Assembly (NCBI GenBank): GCA_964425485.1
Contig: CAYRML010000081.1
Location: 1 to 5,835, forward strand
DNA: 5,835 nt
From: CAYRML01 sp964425485
GTDB lineage: Bacteria; Bacillota; Dehalobacteriia; UBA4068
Reading direction: 5' to 3'
Made by a program: the position numbers and the translations under genes
The notes under the pieces: model-generated
Databases searched by the model: none
Told to the model about the DNA's origin: nothing
Seen by the model: the letters and a program-made list of their open reading frames with translations, nothing else
Part shown: piece after piece, positions 1 to 5,835 of the stretch
Layout: each line of letters starts with the position of its first letter
How positions within the stretch are numbered: position 1 is the stretch's first letter

Positions 1-728
1 TTATAGGGATTGAAAGAGAATTTGATTTTGTTCAGGTCCTCGATGATCTGCGGCGAGGCGATGGCAAAGCCGATGCGAGCGCCGGCCAGAGAGCGGGATT
101 TGGAAAAAGTACCACATATCAACAGATTATCATAATGGGGTAAAAGCGGCAAACAGGACTGGCTGCCAAAATCGATATAAGCCTCATCAATAAAGACTAA
201 TTGATCGGGATTAGTTTTTAATATAGTTTCTATTTGCTCCAAAGATAGGCAAATGCCGGTAGGCGCATTGGGATTGGCGATGAAGATATTGTGACCACAA
301 TTCAGATAGTCGGCAATGTCGATGGTAAGATCCTCTTTGAGGGGTACCTGCAATGCTTCTACAGATAAAAGATCGGCATAGACTTGGTAAAAGCCATAAG
401 TGATATCAGGAAAGCAGGCTTTTTTCTCTTGATCACAAAAAGCCATAAAGCTGAAAGCCAGTATCTCATCGGACCCGTTGCCCACAAAGATTTGATTTTT
501 TTCGACCCCGTAAAAAGTCGCTATGGCTTCCGTCAGCAAAGATGCTTCCGGATCAGGATAGATTTGCAGCTTGTTCAGCTCTTTTTCATTGATGGCAGCT
601 ACCACTTGCGGTGAAGGCGGAAAAGGCGATTCATTGGTATTCAGTTTGATATATTTTCGCTCTCTTGGTTGTTCGCCCGGTACATAGGGCTCGATGGCGG
701 CAAAGCGTTTGCTTAAAAATCTGCTCAT
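1..728 (-). CDS. hisC: Histidinol-phosphate aminotransferase, partial (3' end outside window)
   Basis: This is the PLP-dependent cytoplasmic transaminase that converts imidazole-acetol phosphate and glutamate to histidinol phosphate and 2-oxoglutarate. I translated 242 codons from the ATG at 728. Fold-type I aminotransferase landmarks appear in order: NTNE at residues 30-33, GNGSDE at 83-88, NPNAPTG at 152-158, DEAYIDF at 181-187 and GTFSKSRSLAGARIG from 206. K210 is the expected Schiff-base lysine and R218 the phosphate-binding arginine. The family is usually about 350-370 residues, so roughly one third is missing beyond the left edge. The ATG overlaps the hisD stop as ATGA (725-728). A GGGAGG ribosome binding site at 733-738 sits only 4 nt upstream, a tight spacing. 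The operon context separates it from other class I/II aminotransferases. It looks intact as far as it can be seen. Confidence 0.95.
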   Translation of the reverse strand, partial: MSRFLSKRFAAIEPYVPGEQPRERKYIKLNTNESPFPPSPQVVAAINEKELNKLQIYPDPEASLLTEAIATFYGVEKNQIFVGNGSDEILAFSFMAFCDQEKKACFPDITYGFYQVYADLLSVEALQVPLKEDLTIDIADYLNCGHNIFIANPNAPTGICLSLEQIETILKTNPDQLVFIDEAYIDFGSQSCLPLLPHYDNLLICGTFSKSRSLAGARIGFAIASPQIIEDLNKIKFSFNPY

Positions 729-2014
729 TTATCCTCCCTATCCTCAAAGCGGATGGCCATGGCTGCGGCATGGGCGCCGAGGCCTTCCCTTTTCGCAAAG
801 TCTATTACCTGATCTTTGACCTGTGCCAGAGAATTTTTATCATAATAAATAAAAGATGATTTCTTGACAAAATCGTCAACGGACAGTGGCGAGGAAAAGC
901 GTGCTGTGCCGCTGGTGGGTAAAGTGTGATTGGGGCCGGCCCAATAATCGCCCAAGGCCTCCGGCGCATTTTGTCCCAAAAAGATAGACCCGGCATTTTG
1001 CACGGCATTGAGCAGGGCAAAAGGATCGGCCACACAAAGCTCCAAATGTTCAGGCGCGATCAGATTACTGATATTAATAGCCTGATCGATGTTTTGTGCC
1101 AAAATGATCTTGCCGTTTTTTTCTATAGATTGGCGGGCGACTTCTGCCCTTGGCAACAGCGGCAATTGCCGCTCTAGCTCTGTCTGTACGGCTAAAGCCA
1201 GCTTGAGGCTGTCCGTGACCAATACGGCAGATGCAAGGACATCATGTTCCGCTTGTGAGAGCATATCGGCAGCTATATAAGAGGCATTTGCCTTTTCATC
1301 TGCTATGATGAGTATCTCGCTGGGGCCGGCGATCATGTCGATAGCCACCAGTCCAAAGACGCATCTTTTGGCCGTGGCCACGAAAATATTGCCGGGGCCT
1401 ACGATCTTATCGACTTTGGGGACACTGTTGGTGCCATAGGCCAAAGCGGCCACAGCTTGCGCACCGCCGACTTTATAGATCTGATCCACGCCGGCAATTT
1501 GGGCAGCCACCAGGATCTGAGCGGCAATTTGCCCCTTATGATCGGGCGGGGTGACCATGACGATCTGTTTGACCCCCGCTATCCTGGCCGGTATGGCGTT
1601 CATAAGCACGGAAGATGGATAACTGGCCGTGCCGCCGGGGATATAAAGCCCCACTTTTTCTATGGCCGTATATTTTTGTCCCAGCACAATTCCTTTTTCA
1701 TCGTTGATGATAAAATTGTTATGCTTCTGCCGCTGATGAAAGGCCTCGATATTGGCGGCGGCGGCCTGCAAGGTGCGGAGGAAATCAGCATCTATAGCCA
1801 CATGAGCGGCCTCTATTTCCGCCGCTGTGACTTTAAGGCTTTGCAGTTTTGTTCCGTCGAATTGCTCTTCATAGCGCAAAAGGGCCGCATCGCCTTCTTT
1901 TTGTACGGCGGCGATGATTTCTTTGACGGTTGCCTCTACCTCTGTATAATCGGCAGGGGCCCGATTAAAAATCTCGCTCTCTTTAATATTGGCATAATCC
2001 AGCAGTTTAATCAT
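725..2014 (-). CDS. hisD: Histidinol dehydrogenase
   Basis: This is the zinc-dependent NAD enzyme that oxidises L-histidinol through histidinal to L-histidine, the last two steps of the pathway, in the cytoplasm. At 429 residues it matches the usual family length. Landmarks include the glycine-rich YIPGGTA at 124-130, VGPGNIFVATAK at 205-216 and DMIAGPSEI at 226-234. The zinc ligands known from the E. coli enzyme have clear counterparts: Q254 and H257 in SQAEHD, D356 in LGDYWAG, and H415 in GLGAHAAA. The catalytic Glu-His pair corresponds to E322-H323 in PEHLEL. The start ATG overlaps the hisG stop as ATGA (2011-2014). A GGAGG site at 2025-2029 lies 10 nt upstream. All key residues are present, so it should be active. 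The long plus-strand reading frames opposite it are shadows. Confidence 0.98.
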   Translation of the reverse strand: MIKLLDYANIKESEIFNRAPADYTEVEATVKEIIAAVQKEGDAALLRYEEQFDGTKLQSLKVTAAEIEAAHVAIDADFLRTLQAAAANIEAFHQRQKHNNFIINDEKGIVLGQKYTAIEKVGLYIPGGTASYPSSVLMNAIPARIAGVKQIVMVTPPDHKGQIAAQILVAAQIAGVDQIYKVGGAQAVAALAYGTNSVPKVDKIVGPGNIFVATAKRCVFGLVAIDMIAGPSEILIIADEKANASYIAADMLSQAEHDVLASAVLVTDSLKLALAVQTELERQLPLLPRAEVARQSIEKNGKIILAQNIDQAINISNLIAPEHLELCVADPFALLNAVQNAGSIFLGQNAPEALGDYWAGPNHTLPTSGTARFSSPLSVDDFVKKSSFIYYDKNSLAQVKDQVIDFAKREGLGAHAAAMAIRFEDREDK

Positions 2015-2634
2015 TTTTCTAAAACCTCCGCCAGTTTATCCATCATGCTGCGGATCCGCTCATTTTTAAATTTGAAGCTGGATTTGTTGGCGATCAGACG
2101 GGCACTGATAGGACAGATCTCGCGATAGATTTTGAGATTATTTTCTTTGGCCGTCTTGCCGGATTCCACTATATCCACGATGACATCTGATAGTCCCAAA
2201 AGAGGCGCCAACTCCACAGAACCATGGAGCTTGATGATGGAAATTTCCCTATTCTGAGAAGCATAATATTTTTTAGCAATATTAACAAAAGTGGTTGCCA
2301 CCCGCAAGGTACGGTCCGTATCTTCGAAATAATCATTGGGGGCCGTGACCACCATGCGGCAACGCCCTAGCTTAAGATCCAACAGCTCATATACGTCCGG
2401 CTCGTTTTCCAGCAATATATCTTTACCCACCACACCGATATCAGCTGCGCCATGTTCTACATAGATACCAACGTCGGAGGGTTTGACCAAAAAATAGCGA
2501 ATGTCGTTAGCGGTGTTTTCCACCACCAGCTTGCGGTTGTCTTCATAAATAGATTGACAGTCATAACCGACCTTAGCAAACAGCTCATAGACCTGCTTGC
2601 CCAGCCGGCCTTTAGGCAAGGCGATATTAAGCAT
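2011..2634 (-). CDS. hisG: ATP phosphoribosyltransferase catalytic subunit, short form
   Basis: This enzyme catalyses the first committed step of histidine synthesis: ATP plus PRPP gives phosphoribosyl-ATP and pyrophosphate. The protein has 207 residues and begins with IALPKGRLGK, the family's characteristic N-terminus. ADIGVVGKD at 64-72 and the PRPP-binding loop DIVESGKTAKENNL at 154-167 are both present. It ends right after the catalytic domains, so the C-terminal regulatory domain of the long (about 300-residue) form is absent. The short form is known to need HisZ, which is encoded immediately upstream. I chose the ATG at 2634 although the frame stays open to 2814: LPKGR alignment and a GGAGGAGGT site 8 nt upstream both fit it, and the extra 60 residues lie inside hisZ and look unrelated. 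The start overlaps the hisZ end by 8 nt. Confidence 0.97.
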   Translation of the reverse strand: MLNIALPKGRLGKQVYELFAKVGYDCQSIYEDNRKLVVENTANDIRYFLVKPSDVGIYVEHGAADIGVVGKDILLENEPDVYELLDLKLGRCRMVVTAPNDYFEDTDRTLRVATTFVNIAKKYYASQNREISIIKLHGSVELAPLLGLSDVIVDIVESGKTAKENNLKIYREICPISARLIANKSSFKFKNERIRSMMDKLAEVLEK

Positions 2635-3754
2635 GGTCAGACACCTCCTCCAAGCTGTCATTTTCATATTTATATAATTTCTTGAAGCGCAGCTCCGGCG
2701 GGATGTTTTTTTCTGCTCGTACAGAAAGTCCCTGCTCGATAAGTTTTTGTACCTGGCAGGAAAGTTTGCCGAAGTCGACTGAGGCATCATAAAGAATGAT
2801 TGCGTCCACATCATATGCTGTCACATGTTTGCATAAAAGCTCCAGTTCATTAAGATAAATGGCAAAACCGATGGCCCCGATATCCTTACCGAATTTTTTC
2901 ATCAGGTTATCATAACGGCCGCCTGCCAGCACGGCATGGGGGATATTTTCCACATAGCCTTGGAAAATCATGCCGCTATAATAATCGATGGCATTGATAA
3001 TGGAAAAATCAAGATTAATATTTTCCGCAAATTTGCTGAAAGAAATAGCTTTGTACAACTCTTTTAACTCATCCAAAGCAGTTTGCATCTCTTCATTGAT
3101 GACGATATCAGCAGCCGCGGCTAGGGTTTCGGGGAAATTGCCATAAAGGGATGGTATCTTAATCAGCTTCTCTGTATAGAAAGTGGAAATACCCATATCT
3201 TCACAGTTCTTTTTCAGCTCATGAATGTTTTTGGCTTTGATGCATTGGAAAATACGGGCCTTTTTATCGAAGTCTACTTTTAAGGCCTCCATCAAAGCGG
3301 CAATGAATCCCATATGCGATAGCTCTAGAATAAAGCGATCACTGATTTTGCTGAGGCTGCTGATGGCCAGACGGATGACCTCGATCGTAGAATAAATGTC
3401 TACATCGCCCAAAAATTCCAGACCCATTTGATTGATCTCTTTGAATTCATGATTTTGCTTAGCCATACGATAGACATTTTCTATATAATATAATTTTTGA
3501 CTATTGGTCTTGTCCGCCCTGGTATTTTTGATGATGGAAAGGGTGACGTCGGGCTTTAAAGCCAGCAGTTTACCATTGCCATCAGTGAAAGTGATGATAT
3601 TTTCGCTGATCAAAAAGTCTTTGTTTTCTACATACAGATCATATTCCTCAAACTTACGCATTTTATATTTTTTATAGCCCAATTGCTCATAAAGCTTGCG
3701 CAAAGCCAGGGTTATCTTTTCTTCTTTTTTTAGTGTATCCAGGAAGAGCTCCAT
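2627..3754 (-). CDS. hisZ: ATP phosphoribosyltransferase regulatory subunit (HisRS-like)
   Basis: HisZ is a catalytically inert paralogue of histidyl-tRNA synthetase that binds short HisG. In characterised systems the hetero-octamer gains activity and histidine feedback inhibition from it. The protein has 375 residues. Class II synthetase-like landmarks appear in order: LALKPDVTLS at 64-73, a motif-2-like YYIENVYRM at 89-97 with QMGLEFLG at 109-116, NAIDYYSGMIFQ at 254-265 (HisA-like signature), LAGGRYDNL at 276-284 (HisB-like signature), and AIGFAI at 294-299. The tail after about residue 310 is short and lacks a full anticodon-binding domain, which favours HisZ over HisS, as does its position before hisG. 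It is the first gene of the operon. The ATG at 3754 has an AAAGGTGG site 7 nt upstream. The stop overlaps the hisG start. Confidence 0.95.
   Translation of the reverse strand: MELFLDTLKKEEKITLALRKLYEQLGYKKYKMRKFEEYDLYVENKDFLISENIITFTDGNGKLLALKPDVTLSIIKNTRADKTNSQKLYYIENVYRMAKQNHEFKEINQMGLEFLGDVDIYSTIEVIRLAISSLSKISDRFILELSHMGFIAALMEALKVDFDKKARIFQCIKAKNIHELKKNCEDMGISTFYTEKLIKIPSLYGNFPETLAAAADIVINEEMQTALDELKELYKAISFSKFAENINLDFSIINAIDYYSGMIFQGYVENIPHAVLAGGRYDNLMKKFGKDIGAIGFAIYLNELELLCKHVTAYDVDAIILYDASVDFGKLSCQVQKLIEQGLSVRAEKNIPPELRFKKLYKYENDSLEEVSDHA
2643..2651 (-). promoter_or_regulatory. Ribosome binding site of hisG
   Basis: GGAGGAGGT lies inside the last codons of hisZ, 8 nt before the hisG ATG at 2634. 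It decides the hisG start against upstream in-frame starts as far as 2814. Its strength suggests that HisG can be initiated independently as well as by coupling from hisZ. Confidence 0.85.
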
Positions 3755-3761
3755 TGAAGAA

Positions 3762-3769
3762 CCACCTTT
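3762..3769 (-). promoter_or_regulatory. Ribosome binding site of hisZ
   Basis: AAAGGTGG, one base off the AAGGAGG core, lies 7 nt before the hisZ ATG at 3754. It falls inside the short predicted leader transcript. Confidence 0.75.
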
Positions 3770-3787
3770 CTGATAAAGTCAAGACCT

Positions 3788-3816
3788 ATTATATCCCACT
3801 TTAGCGCATTAGTCAA
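3788..3816 (-). promoter_or_regulatory. Sigma-A-type promoter of the his operon
   Basis: Reading the minus strand, TTGACT (3816-3811) and a perfect TATAAT (3793-3788) are separated by exactly 17 bp. Only the last base of the -35 differs from consensus. Transcription should start near 3781, about 27 nt before the hisZ ATG. That leader holds the ribosome binding site and little else, so there is no room for a T-box or attenuator. Regulation would have to come from a DNA-binding repressor or from feedback on HisZ-HisG. The -35 box directly abuts the stop codon of the truncated ATPase gene. Confidence 0.88.
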
Positions 3817-4128
3817 CTAAATTGATAAAGCAGATTTAATAACGGCATCATGTGGTGCCGTACCATCGATAACCGCCAGTGAAAGGGCGGGGATGATGAC
3901 GCCATCTATAGAATCGCAATCGGAGGAACATTGCCAAAAGTCCAAATCATAGCCTCTTTCCAGCATGGTTTGCCCGATCTTGCGCATAAGCGTGGATTTG
4001 CCGACTCCCGGCCCACCTTTTAGTATAAATACTTTGTCTAATCCCTTTAATCCTTCCTCATAAAAAGAATAAAATCCTTCCGGCGTATTACTGCCGGGGA
4101 AAAGATAGCGACTTTTGCCTTGACGCAT
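3817..4128 (-). pseudogene. Truncated P-loop ATPase (N-terminal fragment)
   Basis: The 103-codon frame encodes an N-terminal piece of a P-loop NTPase. FPGSNTPEGFYSF at residues 10-22 leads to VFILKGGPGVGKSTLMRKIG at 33-52. That segment holds Walker A, GPGVGKST, with K44. It is followed by CSSD at 67-70, DSIDGVIIP at 72-80 and IDGTAPH at 87-93. This order resembles a family of uncharacterised ATPases of spore-forming Firmicutes that, from memory, run to roughly 350-380 residues. Here the match ends at H93, and ten unrelated residues precede a TAG. No Walker B or later region is present, so I call it a 3'-deleted remnant rather than an active ATPase. The ATG at 4128 is preferred over a GTG at 4137 because the AAGGAA site is 9 nt before the ATG and touches the GTG. 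A genuinely short protein remains possible. Confidence 0.7.
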
Positions 4129-4137
4129 AGGAAACAC

Positions 4138-4143
4138 TTCCTT
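4138..4143 (-). promoter_or_regulatory. Ribosome binding site of the truncated ATPase gene
   Basis: AAGGAA lies 9 nt before the ATG at 4128 and directly against the GTG at 4137, so it selects the ATG. An intact site means the remnant could still be translated if it is transcribed. Confidence 0.6.
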
Positions 4144-4351
4144 TTTAAGGTGTTTTTTATAATATTATGCAACTAAAAAGATATGGTGAATGATACTATT
4201 GATATAGACGAGTCCAGGGAAAATATAAAAATATAGAAAATAAATTTATCGGTCAGGCAATATTGTAGGCCAGGCGGCATATCTATTAATAAATCAGGTA
4301 TTGGCAAAGACTTTTATATCATAGACAATGGGTTTTTAAGGAGGATTTTAT
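4144..4351. other. Divergent intergenic region
   Basis: About 210 bases separate the leftward ATPase remnant from the rightward SPOCS-LysM gene. The stretch is AT-rich and has no credible coding frame. It should hold the promoters for both directions. A possible sigma-E-type promoter for the right-hand gene is listed separately, and an AAGGAGG ribosome binding site for that gene lies at 4338-4344. For the left-hand gene I found only weak AT-rich hexamers around 4150-4190 and no convincing promoter. No RNA gene, repeat array or strong hairpin is visible. Confidence 0.6.
4258..4285 (+). promoter_or_regulatory. Candidate sigma-E-type sporulation promoter
   Basis: CAATATT (4258-4264) fits the -35 of mother-cell sigma-E promoters (KMATATT) at six of seven positions. 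After a 13-bp spacer comes CATATCTA (4278-4285), which shares the leading CATA of the CATACAAT -10 but diverges afterwards. Transcription would begin near 4292, about 60 nt before the ATG at 4352. The assignment rests partly on context: spoVID-like genes are expressed in the mother cell in Bacillus subtilis. The weak right half of the -10 keeps this tentative. Confidence 0.35.
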
Positions 4352-5302
4352 ATGGACCAAACTGTTTTTGCCCTCAGCCGCACTTTGTTTTTACCCAAAG
4401 GATCGCCACCTATACTTAATATCGAAAACCTGAAAATAGATGTGCGCAAAAAAGATATCAGTGAAGAAAATGGCTATATATTTTGTGCTGGAGATATAGA
4501 TATACTCATAGATTATATGTCTCAGGATGAGCGGCATATCAATCAGGGCCATCCTTGGCAGGTATTTATTTCTTTGCCTTTTGAGATGAAAGAAAAAGGA
4601 CACAGTAAATGCCCCCCTCTTTGTGAGCTGGGCGTTGATGATTTACAGTGGTTTGTGGTGGCACCCAGAGCTTTGGAGTTGAACCTGAGTCTGATTTTGC
4701 AGCAACCAGATTCCGATGAACTTTGTCCGGGGGAAAAAGAATGGGCACAACGTTCGCAAAGTGCGGAATATCAAAGAGAGGAGTTGGTAGAAAAGGTGAC
4801 GGAAGATCTTATGCCGCAGGAAGAAAGAGCGGCGAAAATGGCCTCTTATGAGCAGCCATTCGATGGGCAATCGCAAGAATGTGCTGTGCAGAGCAGAGAA
4901 AATATCGAAGATATAGGATATATACAGGACATGAATGTGGCGGCCGAAGTTGGTCTGACCGCAGAAAGAGAAAATGAAGATATCTCTTTAGCCGAGGCTG
5001 TATTGGCTAAAAATCAGGCAGCTTCCTCTGCTGCTGAAATAGAAGCGGCAAGCAAAGTAAGCTCGGAGATTCCTATATTAACTATACAAAAAGATGATAA
5101 GGGGGTTTTGCCTGCATCTGTACAGATGGCACCTGCTGGTCAATGTAAAAGATTTTGCCTGCGTTTTTATCGTGTACAGCCTGGAGAAGAGGCCCTATCT
5201 GTAGCCCTGCGCTTTGGTGTTTCTATGGATGAGCTGGCTGCCAAAAACAAAATCCAGCCTCAGGATATTCATAGCGGCATGATGCTGGCTATACCTTGTT
5301 AG
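4352..5302 (+). CDS. SPOCS (DUF3794) and LysM domain protein, SpoVID-like spore coat morphogenetic candidate
   Basis: The protein has 316 residues in three parts. Residues about 6-118 resemble a SPOCS/DUF3794 domain: LFLPKGSPPILNIENLKIDV, then a strand containing GYIFCAGDIDILIDYM, and later ELNLSLILQQ. Residues about 120-262 form a Glu- and Ala-rich, low-complexity linker. Residues 272-315 form a LysM domain, with FYRVQPGEEALSVALRFGVS, then ELAAKNKI and a final IHSGMMLAIP. SpoVID of B. subtilis has the same order but is longer (about 575 residues). It acts on the mother-cell side of the forespore, in coat encasement. No signal peptide or membrane segment is visible, which fits a cytoplasmic mother-cell protein. 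The start has an AAGGAGG site (4338-4344) 7 nt upstream. Eight cysteines are present, including two CxxxC pairs. Orthology to SpoVID itself is inference, since other SPOCS-LysM proteins exist. Confidence 0.85.
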   Translation: MDQTVFALSRTLFLPKGSPPILNIENLKIDVRKKDISEENGYIFCAGDIDILIDYMSQDERHINQGHPWQVFISLPFEMKEKGHSKCPPLCELGVDDLQWFVVAPRALELNLSLILQQPDSDELCPGEKEWAQRSQSAEYQREELVEKVTEDLMPQEERAAKMASYEQPFDGQSQECAVQSRENIEDIGYIQDMNVAAEVGLTAERENEDISLAEAVLAKNQAASSAAEIEAASKVSSEIPILTIQKDDKGVLPASVQMAPAGQCKRFCLRFYRVQPGEEALSVALRFGVSMDELAAKNKIQPQDIHSGMMLAIPC

Positions 5303-5327
5303 ACATTATATATCATGAACCAATCTT

Positions 5328-5359
5328 ACAAAAAAGAGGGATAATACACTCTTTTTTGT
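5328..5359 (+). terminator. Probable intrinsic terminator after the SPOCS-LysM gene
   Basis: ACAAAAAAGAG (5328-5338) and CTCTTTTTTGT (5349-5359) form a perfect 11-bp inverted repeat around a 10-nt loop, starting 26 nt after the stop codon at 5302. The stem is A/T-rich, and the T-run forms its 3' arm, followed by the T-rich GTGTATTTT. The symmetric A and T runs could act in either direction. The few G-C pairs and long loop make it a modest terminator. Confidence 0.6.
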
Positions 5360-5403
5360 GTATTTTGCTGTTTCAAGGGGTAAGCTAAGCAAAAAGTTTG
5401 TTT

Positions 5404-5408
5404 GGAGG
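5404..5408 (+). promoter_or_regulatory. Ribosome binding site of the YdcZ-type gene
   Basis: GGAGG lies 9 nt before the GTG at 5418 and supports that GTG as the start. The next in-frame ATG codons (from 5454) lie inside the first membrane segment and would remove its beginning. Confidence 0.75.
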
Positions 5409-5417
5409 TTGGTTTTT

Positions 5418-5835
5418 GTGATAGCATTTATTTTAGCGGGAGTATCGGGAATTATGATGGCTGTGCAAGGAGCAATGAATGGTGCTTTAGGGCGCATAAT
5501 CGGCATGCTGGAGGGAACCTTTATAGTGCATGTGGTGGGTCTGGCAGCAGTGGCCCTGTTGCTCTTTGCTTTTGGTCTGGGCAAGGGTGATTTATCCAAA
5601 TTGGTGGATGTCCCTTGGTACCTATATCTGGGAGGTATTATCAATGTAGCTATTATTTTCGGTGTTATGTCTTCTATTGATAAGATAGGTGCAGGTAATG
5701 CCACAACGGCTATTATTGCCGGGCAGCTGACTATGGCTATGATCATAGACGCTTGCGGCCTTTTTGGTTTGGATAAGACCGGCATGACTTGGGGCCGCGG
5801 TATCGGTCTTGGCATGATGGTCGTGGCGGCAAAGC
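5418..5835 (+). CDS. DMT-superfamily small transporter, YdcZ/DUF606 family, partial at right edge
   Basis: I translated 139 codons from a GTG start. The protein is very hydrophobic, with about five membrane segments near residues 2-22, 33-53, 67-87, 92-112 and 126-139. Family-like landmarks are AVQGAMNGALGR at 15-26, GTFIVHVVGLAAV at 33-45, and AIIAGQLTMAMIIDACGLFGL at 98-118. The last resembles the conserved GQL...IDxFGLFG stretch of DUF606 proteins, here with Cys in place of the usual His or Gly-type position. DUF606 proteins are typically about 140-150 residues, so only a short tail is missing. They are inner-membrane proteins assigned to the drug/metabolite transporter superfamily; the substrate here is unknown. 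The gene lies downstream of a probable terminator, so it likely has its own promoter, but I found no convincing one in 5360-5403. Confidence 0.85.
   Translation, partial: MIAFILAGVSGIMMAVQGAMNGALGRIIGMLEGTFIVHVVGLAAVALLLFAFGLGKGDLSKLVDVPWYLYLGGIINVAIIFGVMSSIDKIGAGNATTAIIAGQLTMAMIIDACGLFGLDKTGMTWGRGIGLGMMVVAAK

Noticed and set aside
1457..2128. A 223-codon plus-strand open frame opposite hisD and hisG.
   Set aside because: It is antisense to two well-supported enzymes with intact catalytic residues, has no ribosome binding site, and its product resembles no family I know.
2635..2814. An upstream extension of hisG to 2814.
   Set aside because: The extra residues lie within the hisZ coding sequence, do not resemble HisG, and the strong site at 2643-2651 points to the ATG at 2634.
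4129..4142. A small inverted repeat (AGGAA and TTCCT around a 4-nt loop) covering the ATPase ribosome binding site.
   Set aside because: A 5-bp A/T-rich stem is weak and common by chance, so I do not claim translational control.
4199..4229. TTGATA followed by TATAAA as a sigma-A promoter for the SPOCS-LysM gene.
   Set aside because: The spacing is 19 bp, outside the usual 16-18, and such AT-rich hexamers are expected by chance here.
4320..4329. CATAGACAAT as a sigma-E -10 element.
   Set aside because: It carries a 2-nt insertion relative to CATACAAT, has no -35 at the right distance, and would leave almost no leader before the ribosome binding site.
5363..5394. A 7-bp inverted repeat (TTTTGCT and AGCAAAA) before the YdcZ-type gene.
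   Set aside because: The arms are short, the loop is 18 nt, and no riboswitch or operator pattern is recognisable.
5306..5815. A 169-codon minus-strand open frame opposite the YdcZ-type transporter gene.
   Set aside because: The product is a low-complexity Pro/Ile/Ala/Lys mixture typical of antisense translation, while the plus strand encodes a coherent membrane protein with a good ribosome binding site.

Overview
The window most likely comes from an endospore-forming member of the Firmicutes (Bacillota), probably an anaerobic clostridial-type lineage. Three features point there: a histidine operon using the short HisG plus HisZ pair, a protein joining an N-terminal SPOCS (DUF3794) spore-coat domain to a C-terminal LysM domain, and strong GGAGG-type ribosome binding sites throughout. 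Genus cannot be read from this sequence.

Positions 1-3816, minus strand: the start of a histidine biosynthesis operon in the order hisZ-hisG-hisD-hisC, with hisC running off the left edge. A near-consensus sigma-A promoter (TTGACT, 17 bp, TATAAT) lies just upstream of hisZ and leaves a leader of only about 27 nt. The three junctions overlap by 8, 4 and 4 nt, so translation is probably coupled. HisZ and HisG together form the ATP phosphoribosyltransferase that commits PRPP and ATP to the pathway. HisD carries out the last two oxidations to histidine, and HisC is the transaminase. The remaining his genes presumably lie beyond position 1.

Positions 3817-4128, minus strand: a truncated P-loop ATPase gene, 103 codons. 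It keeps a clean start, a ribosome binding site and Walker A, but stops just after a conserved DGTAPH motif. Its stop codon touches the -35 box of the his promoter, so the his operon appears to adjoin the scar of a 3' deletion.

Positions 4129-4351: a divergent intergenic region with a possible sigma-E-type promoter directed at the gene on its right.

Positions 4352-5359, plus strand: a 316-residue SPOCS-LysM protein resembling a compact SpoVID (spore coat encasement), followed by a hairpin that is probably its terminator. Positions 5418-5835, plus strand: a YdcZ/DUF606-type small membrane transporter, cut by the right edge shortly before its expected end.

Most of the window is ordinary biosynthetic and sporulation gene content. 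I see no mobile element, CRISPR array, RNA gene or clearly new system. The points most worth following up are the truncated ATPase next to the his promoter, and the cysteine-containing compact SPOCS-LysM protein with its candidate sporulation promoter.
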